Source: JBAYST01 sp034932745 | GTDB lineage: Bacteria > Bacillota_I > Bacilli_A > RFN20 > CAG-826 | Direction: 5' to 3' | Assembly (NCBI GenBank): GCA_034932745.1 | Contig: JAYFOJ010000004.1 | Location: 28,629-92,628, forward strand | Length of the DNA: 64,000 nucleotides | In this document: positions 33,553 to 42,899 of the stretch, one piece after another | How positions within the stretch are numbered: the stretch's first letter is position 1 | How the letters are laid out: every line of letters begins with the position of its first letter | Notes under the pieces: generated by a model | The model's database searches: none | The model's input: the letters and a program-made list of their open reading frames with translations, nothing else | What the model was told of the DNA's origin: nothing | Position numbers and translations under genes: made by a program

Positions 33553-33577
33553 AAAAGCGCCAAAAGCGCTTTTTTCT
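33553..33577 (+). terminator. Intrinsic terminator of the RNase J gene
   Basis: AAAAGCGC (33553-33560), loop CAAAA, GCGCTTTT (33566-33573), then T; it starts 1 nt after the stop codon. Confidence 0.88.
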
Positions 33578-33613
33578 TTCTATTTCTTTCTAGAATATTT
33601 CTTACTACACTCA

Positions 33614-33619
33614 TATAAT
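33614..33619 (+). promoter_or_regulatory. -10 element before ftsK
   Basis: TATAAT, then GAGGA 8 nt before the ATG at 33639. The -35 is weak. Confidence 0.4.
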
Positions 33620-33638
33620 AGATTTGAGGATTTTTTTC

Positions 33639-36224
33639 ATGAATGAAAACAATAAAATAGTCAGTAGCAAGTTAATGAAGATTATTTTAGGTTTATTCTT
33701 ATGCCTAATTTCAGTCATCATGATTCTTGATGTCGGATATATCGGTCGAACACTTACTTTTGCATTTACTTTCCTTTTCGGATTTACATCCTATTTCTTC
33801 TACGCATTGTTTTTCGTGATTGGAATAGTTTTAATCTTTAGACAAAAAGATACAAAAATACACATCGGAGCATATGTTACTGGGACTGTGATTATATTAA
33901 TTGCTACGCAAATGCTTCTTACTTATATATTCGAACCAGGAATTGTATTTGCGTCCTTAGGAACAAAAATTCAAACACTCTATGATCCGGCTAATTACTA
34001 TAACGCCGCTTACATTCATCAATGGCCTTTTATGTTTCAGTGCCTATTTCCTAATGTTTCAAATCTAAAAGTCGGCGGTGGCGTAATAGGTGACAGTTTG
34101 ATTTCAGCCTTAAATGAATGGCTTAATCTTAGTTCTCAAGCAATTCTAATCATCAGTTTGGTATTCTTCTTAGGCATTGCTTTATTTATGATTCCTTTAG
34201 TGGTAAAGATTGTTAAAAAACAAAAGACAGTTGAAAAAATACCAGCACCAAAGAAAAACACTGAGAGTCTTGTTAAAGACAATACACTAGAAACAATTTT
34301 GAACGCCTCGAAAACAGAAGATGAACCAAAACACGATTTAGATATTAAAAAACCGACAATTCAAATTCAAGCAGCTTCTTATAATAACGATAATCCATCT
34401 CAAGGTTCCCTTTCTTTTGCAGATACGAATTACACTCCGAACGGTGGGCTTCAAAGAGCAAAGTTTCAAAAAGACGCTAATAGTCTAGAACAACTTAACG
34501 AGACGATTAGTAAACCAGTAATCGATAAAATCGAACAACCAGTTCAAGCATCGAAGAAAACCGTTGAAGAAATACCAGTCAAAACCGAACAAATGTCTCT
34601 CGACTTTGGCGCTAAACCAGTACCTGATTTAACTAGTGTTCAACCTGAATTTGTCGATCCTATTGAAAAGGATAATATCGTCAAAGAAAAGCCAGTTGTG
34701 AAGCCTGTTGTTAAAAAACAAAGAGTAAAATTTATTCCGCCTGAATCTAATTTATTAAACGATTACGAGGTACAAGATTCCTCGACTAAAAATAACACTG
34801 TAGCCGAACAACGCAAAGATAAGATTAACGAAATTCTTCAAAATTTCCGCATTGGTGCTTCTTGTGTCGGATTCGTCGTCGGACCATCTGTCACACGTTT
34901 TAATGTTTCTTACGATAGCGCCGTGTCTGTCAAGACGGTTAGTTCTGCTTTTGATGACATCCAGTTAAGACTAGGAGGTATCGTTGGTCGTTTTCAACCT
35001 ATCGTTGAGGGTGAGCCTTATAGTGGACTTGAACTCCCTAACGCTGTTATCACGACCGTTGGTTTTAAAGATATCCTTAATGCTCTGCCACCTTTTGATA
35101 AGAAACCGTTGTCGGTAGCGTTTGGTAAAGACATCTCCGGAAAAGTTATTTTCGCTGATTTTAGCGAGTTCCCACATATGCTTATCTCTGGAACCACTGG
35201 TAGTGGTAAATCAATCTTTATTCATTCGATAATCATGACTTTGATTATGAGAAATAATCCAGATGATTTAAAGATTGTTCTCGTCGATCCAAAACGTGTA
35301 GAAATGGCAATGTATGCTGATGAACCACATTTGCTTTGTCCGATTATTACCGAGGCCGCTAAAGCAAAAGTTTGCATGGAGAAACTCGATAAAGAAATGG
35401 AAAGACGCTACGACATATTAGCGCAATCTGGAAGTAACGATATGAAGTCATATCGCGAATATTGTAAAGAACATCCAGGCGCCGAATGGCTTCCATATAT
35501 TATTGTTATCCTCGACGAATATGCCGATCTAGTCGATCGCGCAAAAGATATTTCGCAATATGTCGTGAGCATCGCTCAAAAGGCAAGAGCTTGCGGTATT
35601 CATATTGCAATATCAACCCAAAGACCATCGACTAACGTCATTACGGGTGTTATTAAAGGAAACCTCCCAACGAGAGTAGCTTTAATGACTTCAAGTCCAG
35701 TTGATTCTGTAACAATTATCGGTGAAGGTGGTGCAGAAAAGCTTTTAGGTAAAGGCGATATGCTCGTCCAGTCTCCTTTGATTTCTCGCACCGGTTGCGT
35801 AAGACTTCAAGGATGCTTCGTCTCGAATAAAGAAATAGTGCGAGTGGTCGAATACTTAAAGAAGAACTATAAAGTTGAGTATAACGAAGAATTCATGGAT
35901 CTATTAGATCACTCTAAAGACCCAGTTACGCCGAGTTACGGTCCAATGGAAGAAGGCTCTGTTGGAGATGAAAAATATCTCGATGTCAAAGAAATGGTAA
36001 TGCAACAGGATTACACTTCGATTTCCCGCATTCAAAGAGAATTCGGCTTTGGTTTTTCTCGCGCTGGTAAAATATTCTCTCGTCTACAAAAAGAAGGAAT
36101 TGTCGCCGCAGCGCCAGATTCACCAGGAAGTTCAAAAGGTTGCAAAGTTCTGATTCACGACGCTGGTTTTGATAAACAACCTGATGTTGGGAGTTCAGAG
36201 CTAACAAGTACGCAAAAGCAATAA
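33639..36224 (+). CDS. ftsK: FtsK/SpoIIIE DNA translocase
   Basis: A septum-located motor that pumps chromosomal DNA during division. The N-terminal ~190 residues contain four transmembrane segments. A linker of ~220 residues follows, then the alpha/beta motor with Walker A GTTGSGKS (about 518-525), Walker B 'IIVILDEYADL' and the 'ISTQRPSTNVITGVIKGNLPTRVAL' loop. The C-terminal winged-helix gamma domain that reads chromosome-orienting sequences is 'ISRIQREFGFGFSRAGKIFSRLQKEGIV'. 861 residues. The upstream TTG in frame (33624) overlaps the GAGGA SD, so the ATG at 33639 is used. acpS follows 12 nt downstream. Confidence 0.96.
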   Translation: MNENNKIVSSKLMKIILGLFLCLISVIMILDVGYIGRTLTFAFTFLFGFTSYFFYALFFVIGIVLIFRQKDTKIHIGAYVTGTVIILIATQMLLTYIFEPGIVFASLGTKIQTLYDPANYYNAAYIHQWPFMFQCLFPNVSNLKVGGGVIGDSLISALNEWLNLSSQAILIISLVFFLGIALFMIPLVVKIVKKQKTVEKIPAPKKNTESLVKDNTLETILNASKTEDEPKHDLDIKKPTIQIQAASYNNDNPSQGSLSFADTNYTPNGGLQRAKFQKDANSLEQLNETISKPVIDKIEQPVQASKKTVEEIPVKTEQMSLDFGAKPVPDLTSVQPEFVDPIEKDNIVKEKPVVKPVVKKQRVKFIPPESNLLNDYEVQDSSTKNNTVAEQRKDKINEILQNFRIGASCVGFVVGPSVTRFNVSYDSAVSVKTVSSAFDDIQLRLGGIVGRFQPIVEGEPYSGLELPNAVITTVGFKDILNALPPFDKKPLSVAFGKDISGKVIFADFSEFPHMLISGTTGSGKSIFIHSIIMTLIMRNNPDDLKIVLVDPKRVEMAMYADEPHLLCPIITEAAKAKVCMEKLDKEMERRYDILAQSGSNDMKSYREYCKEHPGAEWLPYIIVILDEYADLVDRAKDISQYVVSIAQKARACGIHIAISTQRPSTNVITGVIKGNLPTRVALMTSSPVDSVTIIGEGGAEKLLGKGDMLVQSPLISRTGCVRLQGCFVSNKEIVRVVEYLKKNYKVEYNEEFMDLLDHSKDPVTPSYGPMEEGSVGDEKYLDVKEMVMQQDYTSISRIQREFGFGFSRAGKIFSRLQKEGIVAAAPDSPGSSKGCKVLIHDAGFDKQPDVGSSELTSTQKQ

Positions 36225-36236
36225 TTTGGAGTCAAA

Positions 36237-36551
36237 ATGGTTGGAATAGATATCGTCAAAATTGAAAGAATAAAATTGAGCAAAAGATTTATATCTCTTG
36301 TTCTTTCTCCAAGAGAAATTGAACTTTTGAACTTGAAGGATAAGAAAAAAGAATTTCTTGCTGGTCGCTTTGCTGCTAAAGAAGCATTTTTAAAAGCAAA
36401 CAAAAAGGGTTTGTTTGAGATGTCTCTTAATGAAATTGAAGTCTTGTCAGATGATAATGGAGCGCCATATATCCTTTACCATAACCAAAGATATGACAAT
36501 GTTTCAATTGCTCACGAAGTAGAATACGCGACAGCGGTCGTAATCATATAA
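36237..36551 (+). CDS. acpS: Holo-[acyl-carrier-protein] synthase
   Basis: Transfers the phosphopantetheine arm of CoA to acyl carrier protein. A short, 104-residue AcpS. 'GIDIVKIERI' with the metal-binding Asp, 'FAAKEAFLKA' with the second acidic ligand and 'VSIAHEVEYATAVVI' are present. TGGAG lies 6 nt before the ATG. It follows ftsK closely and is followed 2 nt later by pullulanase, so the three may be co-transcribed. Confidence 0.94.
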   Translation: MVGIDIVKIERIKLSKRFISLVLSPREIELLNLKDKKKEFLAGRFAAKEAFLKANKKGLFEMSLNEIEVLSDDNGAPYILYHNQRYDNVSIAHEVEYATAVVII

Positions 36552-36553
36552 AT

Positions 36554-38695
36554 ATGAAGGATTCATTTGTTAAGGCAAGACTCGTTTCTTTAAAGCGAGT
36601 CGAAATATACATTCTTACCAACGATTACCACGGTGAAGATCGAAAGATTATCATCGTTAAAGACGGTAGAACACCTATTCTATATAGTTTTGTTAACGAA
36701 TCAGTCGACGGACGAATAGTACGTGTTGTCTACGAAACCAAAGAAGAATTTGCTTTCGGCCATTCATACGAAGTATTAGATGAAAATGGAAATCGTATTT
36801 TTGTCGATGTCAGTAGTGCAACCGATTTCGATAATTTTGACCAAATGTTTGCCTACGAAGGAAACGATTTAGGCCCAACATATCATAAAGAGTGCACAGA
36901 CTTTGCTTTATGGGCTCCGCTTGCTAGTAGCGTAATGATATCTTATTACATCGGCCAGGAACAAAGAATATCGCCGATGACAAGAGGAGAAAAAGGCATA
37001 TATCGAATTCGGATTAATGGCGATCTTAAAAATGTTAATTACCGGTATCTAGTAACTAATTCAGGCATTCAAAGATACGCCAACGACCCATATGCCAAAT
37101 CGGTCTCATTAAATGGTGAAAGTTCATCGGTTGTAGATTTAGACAATGTAACAAATAATGTAAAAAACATTAGATTTAACAGAAAAAGTAGTAAATTGAG
37201 AAGTATTATATACGAACTAAGTGTTAGAGATTTTACCATTCAAAGATCGACCGACATCGACGCTAAAGGTAAATTTTTAGGAATGGTCGAAAAGAATCGT
37301 AGAACTCTCAAGGGAGAAAAAGCAGGTTTTGATTATTTGTTAGATTTAGGAATTACACATATTCAACTTCTTCCAGTCACCGATTTTGCCTTGGTCGACG
37401 ATTTAGATGTAAGAAAATCTTATAACTGGGGTTATGACATCACATCATTCTTTGCTCTTGATGGTAGTTATTCGGTCAATCCTTCGAATCCAACTTCGCG
37501 TTTAGTCGAATTCAAAGCATTGATAAATGAAATGCACGCTAATGGAATAGGGGTAGTCATGGATGTTGTTTATAATCACATTTTTGAATACCAGAATTCG
37601 GATTTAGAAAAAATTGTTCCTTCTTATTTCTTCCGAAAGAAAAAAGATGGAAAGATGTCAAACGGCTCTTGCTGTGGCAACGATTTAAATACCGAAAGAG
37701 CGATGGTGAGAAAGTTAATTGTCGATTCAGCTTTTTACTTTGCAGATATTTTTGATGTCGATGGTTTTAGATTTGATTTGATGGGAATGATCGATAAATT
37801 AACTATCGATGAACTGAAGAAGAAAATACTTAAAATTAAGCCTAATTTCATGTTTTATGGCGAAGGATGGAACATCGCAACGGTTTTAGACGAAAAAAAG
37901 AAAGTCACAATCGAAAATGCAAAATTGAACCCAGATATATCTTTTTTCAATGATACATTTAGAGACATCATCAAAGGATCGTCTTTTGATTTAAAAAGAA
38001 AAGGATATATCAATGGAGATTATTCATATCGAGACGGAATGATATATAGTTTCCTCGGCTCTTGCTATAAAACGATTTACGACCCGAAATTCGTATCGAT
38101 TAGTCAATCGATAAACTATGTTGAATGTCACGACAACAACACCTTATTTGATAAATTGGTGTCATCAAATTACGACGAAGACGAAGAAACGATTTTAAAA
38201 AGAGTAAAACTCGCTAATGCCTTAACGATTTTGTCATTAGGAATCCCATTTATTCATATGGGTCAAGAGTTAGGCTTAACAAAGTATGGGAAAGATAATA
38301 CATACAATCTTTTAGATCGCTATAACGAAATGGATTACAAGATGGTCGAAAGCCGACGTGAAATGATCACATATTTTAAAAGTCTTGTCGAAATGCGAAA
38401 ATTGATTTCCTTTTATGAGGAAGATAATATTTCAAAATTATACAATTCATTCGAATTCATCAACCTTAATAGTGGTGCAATCATCATCAAAAATAAAAAG
38501 ACGGTAGTAAAGTCTCAAAAAGGAGAACTGCTCATCGTCATCAATCCTTCGAAAGAAACGATATTCTATGATTTAGCAGACTATTACTACTTTTTAAATG
38601 CATACAAAGGTGGTAATTTGACCGGCGAAATCGCAATTAAAAACCTTACTATTCCGCCAATTTCTTGCACTATTCTTTTCAAGAAAAAACATTGA
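36554..38695 (+). CDS. pulA: Type I pullulanase (GH13, CBM48)
   Basis: Cleaves alpha-1,6 branches in pullulan, glycogen and starch. An N-terminal beta-rich region and a CBM48-like part with 'TDFALWAPLASSVMISYY' precede the GH13 barrel. The pullulanase signature YNWGYD is present, with 'VVMDVVYNH', the nucleophile in FRFDLMG (Asp408), the acid/base in GEGWN (Glu437) and 'YVECHDNNTL'. No signal peptide is visible, so it is cytoplasmic and would act on imported dextrins or stored glycogen with MalQ. 713 residues. It starts 2 nt after acpS with a weak SD. Confidence 0.94.
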   Translation: MKDSFVKARLVSLKRVEIYILTNDYHGEDRKIIIVKDGRTPILYSFVNESVDGRIVRVVYETKEEFAFGHSYEVLDENGNRIFVDVSSATDFDNFDQMFAYEGNDLGPTYHKECTDFALWAPLASSVMISYYIGQEQRISPMTRGEKGIYRIRINGDLKNVNYRYLVTNSGIQRYANDPYAKSVSLNGESSSVVDLDNVTNNVKNIRFNRKSSKLRSIIYELSVRDFTIQRSTDIDAKGKFLGMVEKNRRTLKGEKAGFDYLLDLGITHIQLLPVTDFALVDDLDVRKSYNWGYDITSFFALDGSYSVNPSNPTSRLVEFKALINEMHANGIGVVMDVVYNHIFEYQNSDLEKIVPSYFFRKKKDGKMSNGSCCGNDLNTERAMVRKLIVDSAFYFADIFDVDGFRFDLMGMIDKLTIDELKKKILKIKPNFMFYGEGWNIATVLDEKKKVTIENAKLNPDISFFNDTFRDIIKGSSFDLKRKGYINGDYSYRDGMIYSFLGSCYKTIYDPKFVSISQSINYVECHDNNTLFDKLVSSNYDEDEETILKRVKLANALTILSLGIPFIHMGQELGLTKYGKDNTYNLLDRYNEMDYKMVESRREMITYFKSLVEMRKLISFYEEDNISKLYNSFEFINLNSGAIIIKNKKTVVKSQKGELLIVINPSKETIFYDLADYYYFLNAYKGGNLTGEIAIKNLTIPPISCTILFKKKH

Positions 38696-38718
38696 GACTT
38701 TGTTTACGATAAGTCAGT

Positions 38719-38724
38719 TATACT
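38719..38724 (+). promoter_or_regulatory. Leaderless -10 before the small OB-like gene
   Basis: TATACT ends 6 nt before the ATG at 38731. There is no SD. The TTG six nt earlier is in frame but lies right after the -10. Confidence 0.4.
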
Positions 38725-38730
38725 TTGATC

Positions 38731-39012
38731 ATGATTAGTGACATAGTGATTTCTGGCCGTCTTGGTCAAATGGTTAATTCTTATCTAAGAGAATTGATAA
38801 TCGAAAAAGAAAATATTATTACTTCGAATGTCGAGAAAACAATAATTCCAATTTCTGATTGGTTTAAATCGACTAATGGTTTTTTACTAACACTTCCTAT
38901 TGGAACACATGTTTTAATAAGGGGTAGAATTGAAAAAGATGAAGAGCATGGTCTTTTCGTAATTACGGAAACTCTTGAAATTATCTCGAAAGATAAACTA
39001 TTATCTTTCTAA
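38731..39012 (+). CDS. Small protein with OB-fold-like pattern, function unknown
   Basis: A 93-residue protein I do not recognise. The pattern 'ISDIVISGRLGQM ... DWFKS ... LPIGTHVLIRGRIEKDEEHGLFVITETLEII' is like a short OB fold of the single-stranded DNA-binding type, in which 'VGRL' and 'VAVEGRL' strands occupy similar places, but it lacks the aromatic residues of a true Ssb. It begins from an ATG with a -10 6 nt upstream and is followed 7 nt later by plsC. The OB-fold reading is an inference. Confidence 0.6.
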   Translation: MISDIVISGRLGQMVNSYLRELIIEKENIITSNVEKTIIPISDWFKSTNGFLLTLPIGTHVLIRGRIEKDEEHGLFVITETLEIISKDKLLSF

Positions 39013-39019
39013 GGGAATT

Positions 39020-39808
39020 ATGCCAAAAACAACTAGATTCATATTGCCAATCCTTAAAGCAGGACCAAAGATATACTGGTACTATCTTTGGAAAATGATT
39101 AAGTACGCAAAGCACCCCGAGAAGTATCCGATACAAAAGAAATACCTCGGCGGAAGAAAGCTTGCGCTTCAAGTAAGCAAAGATCTAAATGTCGAATACC
39201 GATTTGAAGGTCTAGAGAATATTCCAAGCGATAGGGTATCGTGTTTTGTTGGCAATCATTCGAGCGATTTCGATCCTGTTCTTTTAGTTTCCGCATTGGA
39301 AAAGCCGACAACTTTCGTCGGTAAAAAAGAAATCGGCGGAATTCCATTCGTTGGTACTTTTATGAAGAGTCTTGAAGGGGCTTTCATGGATCGCGACGAT
39401 TTAAAACAATCGTTAAGAGTGATGAAAATGGTGGAAGAAGACTTGATCAACAATAAAAAGAACTGGGTCATTTTCCCAGAAGGAACTAGAAATAGAGATC
39501 CACAAAAATTGCTTCTAGAGTTCCATCAAGGAACTTTCCGCGCTCCAACTAGAGCAGGAGTCCCAATTGTTCCATTTGCGATGATTGGAGCTTCACGCGT
39601 GTTGAAAGGCTACCCACATTATAAAAAGTATCCAGTTATTATTAAGTTCTTAAAACCAATATATAAAGAAGAATACGAATTAATATCAAATCAAGAATTA
39701 GCCAACCTTGTTAAGTCGAGAGTTCAAAGAGAAATAACTTTCACTTTAAGAGCAGAAGACCACAAGTTGATGCAAGAACTAAATCCGGTAAAATACAAAT
39801 CAATATAA
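39020..39808 (+). CDS. plsC: 1-acyl-sn-glycerol-3-phosphate acyltransferase
   Basis: Adds the second acyl chain in phosphatidic acid synthesis, at the membrane. The acyltransferase motif I NHSSDFD (NHxxxxD) and motif III FPEGTRNRD are present, with 'GVPIVPFAMIGA' as motif IV. 263 residues. The frame reads back to 38975, but that part overlaps the preceding gene, so the ATG at 39020 is chosen; the SD is weak (AAGGGAA). A bidirectional terminator follows. Confidence 0.92.
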   Translation: MPKTTRFILPILKAGPKIYWYYLWKMIKYAKHPEKYPIQKKYLGGRKLALQVSKDLNVEYRFEGLENIPSDRVSCFVGNHSSDFDPVLLVSALEKPTTFVGKKEIGGIPFVGTFMKSLEGAFMDRDDLKQSLRVMKMVEEDLINNKKNWVIFPEGTRNRDPQKLLLEFHQGTFRAPTRAGVPIVPFAMIGASRVLKGYPHYKKYPVIIKFLKPIYKEEYELISNQELANLVKSRVQREITFTLRAEDHKLMQELNPVKYKSI

Positions 39809-39811
39809 AAG

Positions 39812-39847
39812 AAAACCACTCACTATTTCTAGTAAGTGGTTTTTAAA
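39812..39847. terminator. Bidirectional terminator
   Basis: AAAACCACT (39812-39820) with AGTGGTTTT (39835-39843), the inner stem ACTA/TAGT continuing after a mismatch. It separates the convergent plsC and lipoprotein genes. Confidence 0.8.
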
Positions 39848-39866
39848 TTTACTTTTTCCTAAAGGA

Positions 39867-41426
39867 TTAAGCGCCTACTGGGAAGATTTGTAATTGAACA
39901 AGGCCATCTGTTGCAACAGTACTCAAATCGATATAGACAGCTTCGCCAGATGTTTCATTGACGTAGTATGTGTCTGTTCCATCAACTGTAGCAACGAATC
40001 CGGCAGCTACTAATACAGCAGCGTAATCGTATGTTGAAGTTGTGGTTGTTTGAATATTGACGAGATATACGCCGTATTGTTCATAATATTCGGCAGTGCC
40101 AGCGAAGTCAGTGGCAGCTGGGTCAGCGTATGCTGGAATAGCTGTTTCGAATGCTGGTGTAGTTGCTTTCATGAGTTCAACCCATCCTGCAATAGCACTT
40201 GCCCAGTCGTGAACTGTAGCAACGCCACCGAGGAAGATAGCAAGATAACTACCCATGTTGTCGATTTCAACACTTGAAACGACTTCAGGTTCTTCAGAAG
40301 ATCCTTCAGCAACTTTTGTTGCACCTTGAATAACGACGACACCTTCCTCTTCTTGGGCAATAGTCCAATCGAGTTGAGTATCAGCTAAGATGCGGTTCTT
40401 TAAAATAGTGAAGTCTGCATCTGCATCATCTGTATAAGCGGTAACCAATAATCCAGTAACGAATCCATCGTTGACTTCCATATAACTGGATTCATCGATG
40501 ACGTAACTATAGATTTGTGTTCCATCTTTTTTCAAATCTGGTAGTGGTGAAGAAATCAAGTTGCTGATTTCAGCGCCCATTTCACTCCAGTCAGCAAAGA
40601 CACCTTGAACTGGTGACCATGGATCTGAGAGCTTAACTCCGAAAGGTCCAAATACGAATCCAACTGTGTCTCCGACCCAATACATAGGAGCGCAAATTCC
40701 GAAAGCGTCGCCAACAACAGCTGGGACTGCTTGTGAACTTTCGCCATTGGTTGTATCGGCGAAGAATCCATTAACTTCAGCAGCTTCGGCCTCGGTTAAT
40801 GCTGGAATAACGACTGGAATAGCGATTGGGTTTGTAGCCTCGACTTTTTCGCCTGGGAATACAACCTTAAATTCGCTTGGTGTTCCAGCAACGACTGTTC
40901 CTGGAAGTGATGCTAATTGAACTAGACCGCCCCAAGCAAGTATGCCTGATGCGGAACGGCTTGCAAGACTATCAAATCCTGCTCTTGTTAGTGCTCCAAA
41001 GCCATAGATTTCACCTTTACCTTTGGATGTAGCTTCGTCAACTGCGTACTTGACCTCTGCATTTCTGATGACAGGACGTCCATCTTCTGATCCAACTGTA
41101 CCGGTAACACTTACAACGTCTTTCCATCCGAATGGGTTTGCGGAAGCTGCTAATACTTCGACGCAGTGAATTCCACTTAGTGAAGTACCTGAAGTTTCTT
41201 GAACCATTAATGTATTGCCATATTTGTTGTTAACAGCGACATTAGCGATGGTGACGAGTTGTCCATCATTGACAGGTGCGCTTGATTCTGAATCCCATTC
41301 AGTAGCTTGAGCGATAGTCATGGATACTGGAGCAGGTCCTTCGGAACTGCTTGATCCGCCGCCACAAGATGCAAATGAGAGTACTAATCCGGCGATAGTC
41401 AACGATTTTAGTAAACTTTTTTTCAT
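39867..41426 (-). CDS. Lipoprotein, function unknown
   Basis: A 519-residue lipoprotein with lipobox FASC (Cys21), then a GGGSSSSEGP linker. The first 110 mature residues ('VNDGQLVTIANVAVNNKYGNTLMVQETSGTSLSGIHCVEVLA') resemble an OB-fold domain of the kind seen in bacterial surface nucleic-acid- or saccharide-binding proteins. The rest alternates short hydrophobic and acidic parts, without catalytic motifs I recognise. The strong AAGGAGA SD and the promoter TTGTAA, 17 nt, TAAATT suggest good expression. Together with the lipoprotein at 14.5 kb it is probably part of the surface protein set. Function cannot be assigned. Confidence 0.75.
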   Translation of the reverse strand: MKKSLLKSLTIAGLVLSFASCGGGSSSSEGPAPVSMTIAQATEWDSESSAPVNDGQLVTIANVAVNNKYGNTLMVQETSGTSLSGIHCVEVLAASANPFGWKDVVSVTGTVGSEDGRPVIRNAEVKYAVDEATSKGKGEIYGFGALTRAGFDSLASRSASGILAWGGLVQLASLPGTVVAGTPSEFKVVFPGEKVEATNPIAIPVVIPALTEAEAAEVNGFFADTTNGESSQAVPAVVGDAFGICAPMYWVGDTVGFVFGPFGVKLSDPWSPVQGVFADWSEMGAEISNLISSPLPDLKKDGTQIYSYVIDESSYMEVNDGFVTGLLVTAYTDDADADFTILKNRILADTQLDWTIAQEEEGVVVIQGATKVAEGSSEEPEVVSSVEIDNMGSYLAIFLGGVATVHDWASAIAGWVELMKATTPAFETAIPAYADPAATDFAGTAEYYEQYGVYLVNIQTTTTSTYDYAAVLVAAGFVATVDGTDTYYVNETSGEAVYIDLSTVATDGLVQLQIFPVGA

Positions 41427-41465
41427 TTGGTTTTCTCCTTTCCCTTGAAATCAAAGTTTGAATAT

Positions 41466-41494
41466 AATTTATTACTTCCCGTAATTAATTACAA
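41466..41494 (-). promoter_or_regulatory. Promoter of the lipoprotein gene
   Basis: Minus TTGTAA (41489-41494), 17-nt spacer, TAAATT (41466-41471), about 30 nt before the AAGGAGA SD and ATG. Confidence 0.45.
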
Positions 41495-41513
41495 GTCTTT
41501 TTCTAGAACCCTT

Positions 41514-41548
41514 TTATAAAAGAAAACCTTAGAAACGATTTCTAAGGT
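41514..41548 (-). terminator. Terminator overlapping the end of the methyltransferase gene
   Basis: Minus arms ACCTTAGAAA/TTTCTAAGGT (41526-41548) with a 3-nt loop, followed by TTTCTTTTAT. The TAA stop (41529-41531) lies in the 3' arm and the last codons form the rest. Confidence 0.8.
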
Positions 41549-42803
41549 GCTTTGGGTAGTGGTTTTTAATGATTGAACCATCCGATTTTCCAAAACTAAC
41601 CGGAATATTTTTATACTTAACTAAAACCATACCTTTTTTAGTTTTTAATGGTAATGATTCACCCTTTAAATACTTTGTTAATTCATTATCATTTATTTCG
41701 ACTGAATCGACATAATTAGTTATTGTTCTGCTTAGATGAAAATCATAAATCTCATCGTGTCCTTTAATCGTTGAATACTTTACACCATAGCGGATTATGT
41801 TAAGACCTTTATTCCTTATAGTACCTTTTAAATAAAATTTAGTATCGCCAAACCTGATGGTGTCAGTGTTATTTTTGTTTTCAATGGAGAAATTGTCGCT
41901 TTGAACATTTTTGTTTTTTTGAATATTTTCTATTCCTGGCTTTTTTATTAGGCAAATGTAATGTCCTTCTCCTTGAAATAAATTAGGGAAAAGATGAATT
42001 CCATGATTGCTTTTTGAACTTTTAAAAAACATTCGATTGTCATCAATACTTATTTCGTTTGCGTCAGTGTTTTTTAACAAATATTCGATGACTTCCTCGT
42101 CCTCCTCGTAAGAGAAAGAACAAGTAGAATAAACCATTGTCCCATTAGGTGCGAGCATTTTATACGCTTTTAAAATCAAATCTTTTTGAATTTCGGCAAA
42201 TTTTATGACTTTGTTAAAAGACCAGTCTTCCTTCATTTCAATTGCTTTTCGAAACATACCACTTCCAGAACATGGTGCATCGAGAATAATTTTAGAGAAA
42301 TAATCTAAATAATTCTGATATATCTTACTAAAATCATTATTAGTTATAACGATATTTTTTAAGCCCATTTTCTCGATGTTTTCGAGAATGATTAAAGCCC
42401 GATCTCTAGCGATATCATTTGCAATAATGGTACCGTTTCCATTCATCAATAAAGATGCTTGTACAGTTTTTCCACCTGGAGCAGCACATAGATCTAAGAC
42501 ATTATCATTGCCGTTTGGCTTAAGCAAAAAAGAAGGCATCATCGCCGATGGTTCTTGAAGATAAAAACAGCCTAGTTCGTAATAAATGCTTTTGCCCAAT
42601 TCATATTCATTTTTATCGTAGATAAAAGCGTGTTCTACGAATGGATGCTTGTTCACATTCGGGAAAAGCGATATAAATGCTTCGTCGCTCATTTTATTCG
42701 TGTTCAATAACGCTCCATGAAGACTGGGTTTTTCAAGAGAATTCATAAGTTCAGAAATTTGCTTTTTATCTAGATACTTCTCTAAGTGTTTTTCAAAATC
42801 CAT
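41529..42803 (-). CDS. RNA (cytosine-C5) methyltransferase, RsmB/NOP (Sun) family
   Basis: A SAM-dependent m5C methyltransferase, probably acting on 16S rRNA (RsmF/YebU-like). The SAM-binding motif 'VLDLCAAPGGKT', the motif IV 'ILDAPCSGSGMFRK' with the first catalytic Cys and the motif VI 'MVYSTCSFSYEEDEEVIEYLL' with the second Cys are present. The C-terminal ~130 residues resemble the RsmF-type extension. 424 residues. Bases upstream of the ATG hold a -10 (TAGACT, 42810-42815, minus) only 6 nt away and no SD, so the transcript looks leaderless. Divergent from pdp. Confidence 0.9.
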   Translation of the reverse strand: MDFEKHLEKYLDKKQISELMNSLEKPSLHGALLNTNKMSDEAFISLFPNVNKHPFVEHAFIYDKNEYELGKSIYYELGCFYLQEPSAMMPSFLLKPNGNDNVLDLCAAPGGKTVQASLLMNGNGTIIANDIARDRALIILENIEKMGLKNIVITNNDFSKIYQNYLDYFSKIILDAPCSGSGMFRKAIEMKEDWSFNKVIKFAEIQKDLILKAYKMLAPNGTMVYSTCSFSYEEDEEVIEYLLKNTDANEISIDDNRMFFKSSKSNHGIHLFPNLFQGEGHYICLIKKPGIENIQKNKNVQSDNFSIENKNNTDTIRFGDTKFYLKGTIRNKGLNIIRYGVKYSTIKGHDEIYDFHLSRTITNYVDSVEINDNELTKYLKGESLPLKTKKGMVLVKYKNIPVSFGKSDGSIIKNHYPKHLRNRF

Positions 42804-42856
42804 GATTTCAGTCTACTATTTTCCTTATTAATAACATATTAAAAAGTTAAAGAGCA

Positions 42857-42867
42857 TGTGTTAGAAT
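42857..42867 (+). promoter_or_regulatory. Extended -10 promoter of pdp
   Basis: TGTGT-TAGAAT (TRTGN plus -10), then a leader of ~25 nt containing GAGGAA. Confidence 0.5.
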
Positions 42868-42899
42868 ACTATGGTGTTTTAAAAAGAGGAAATAACATT

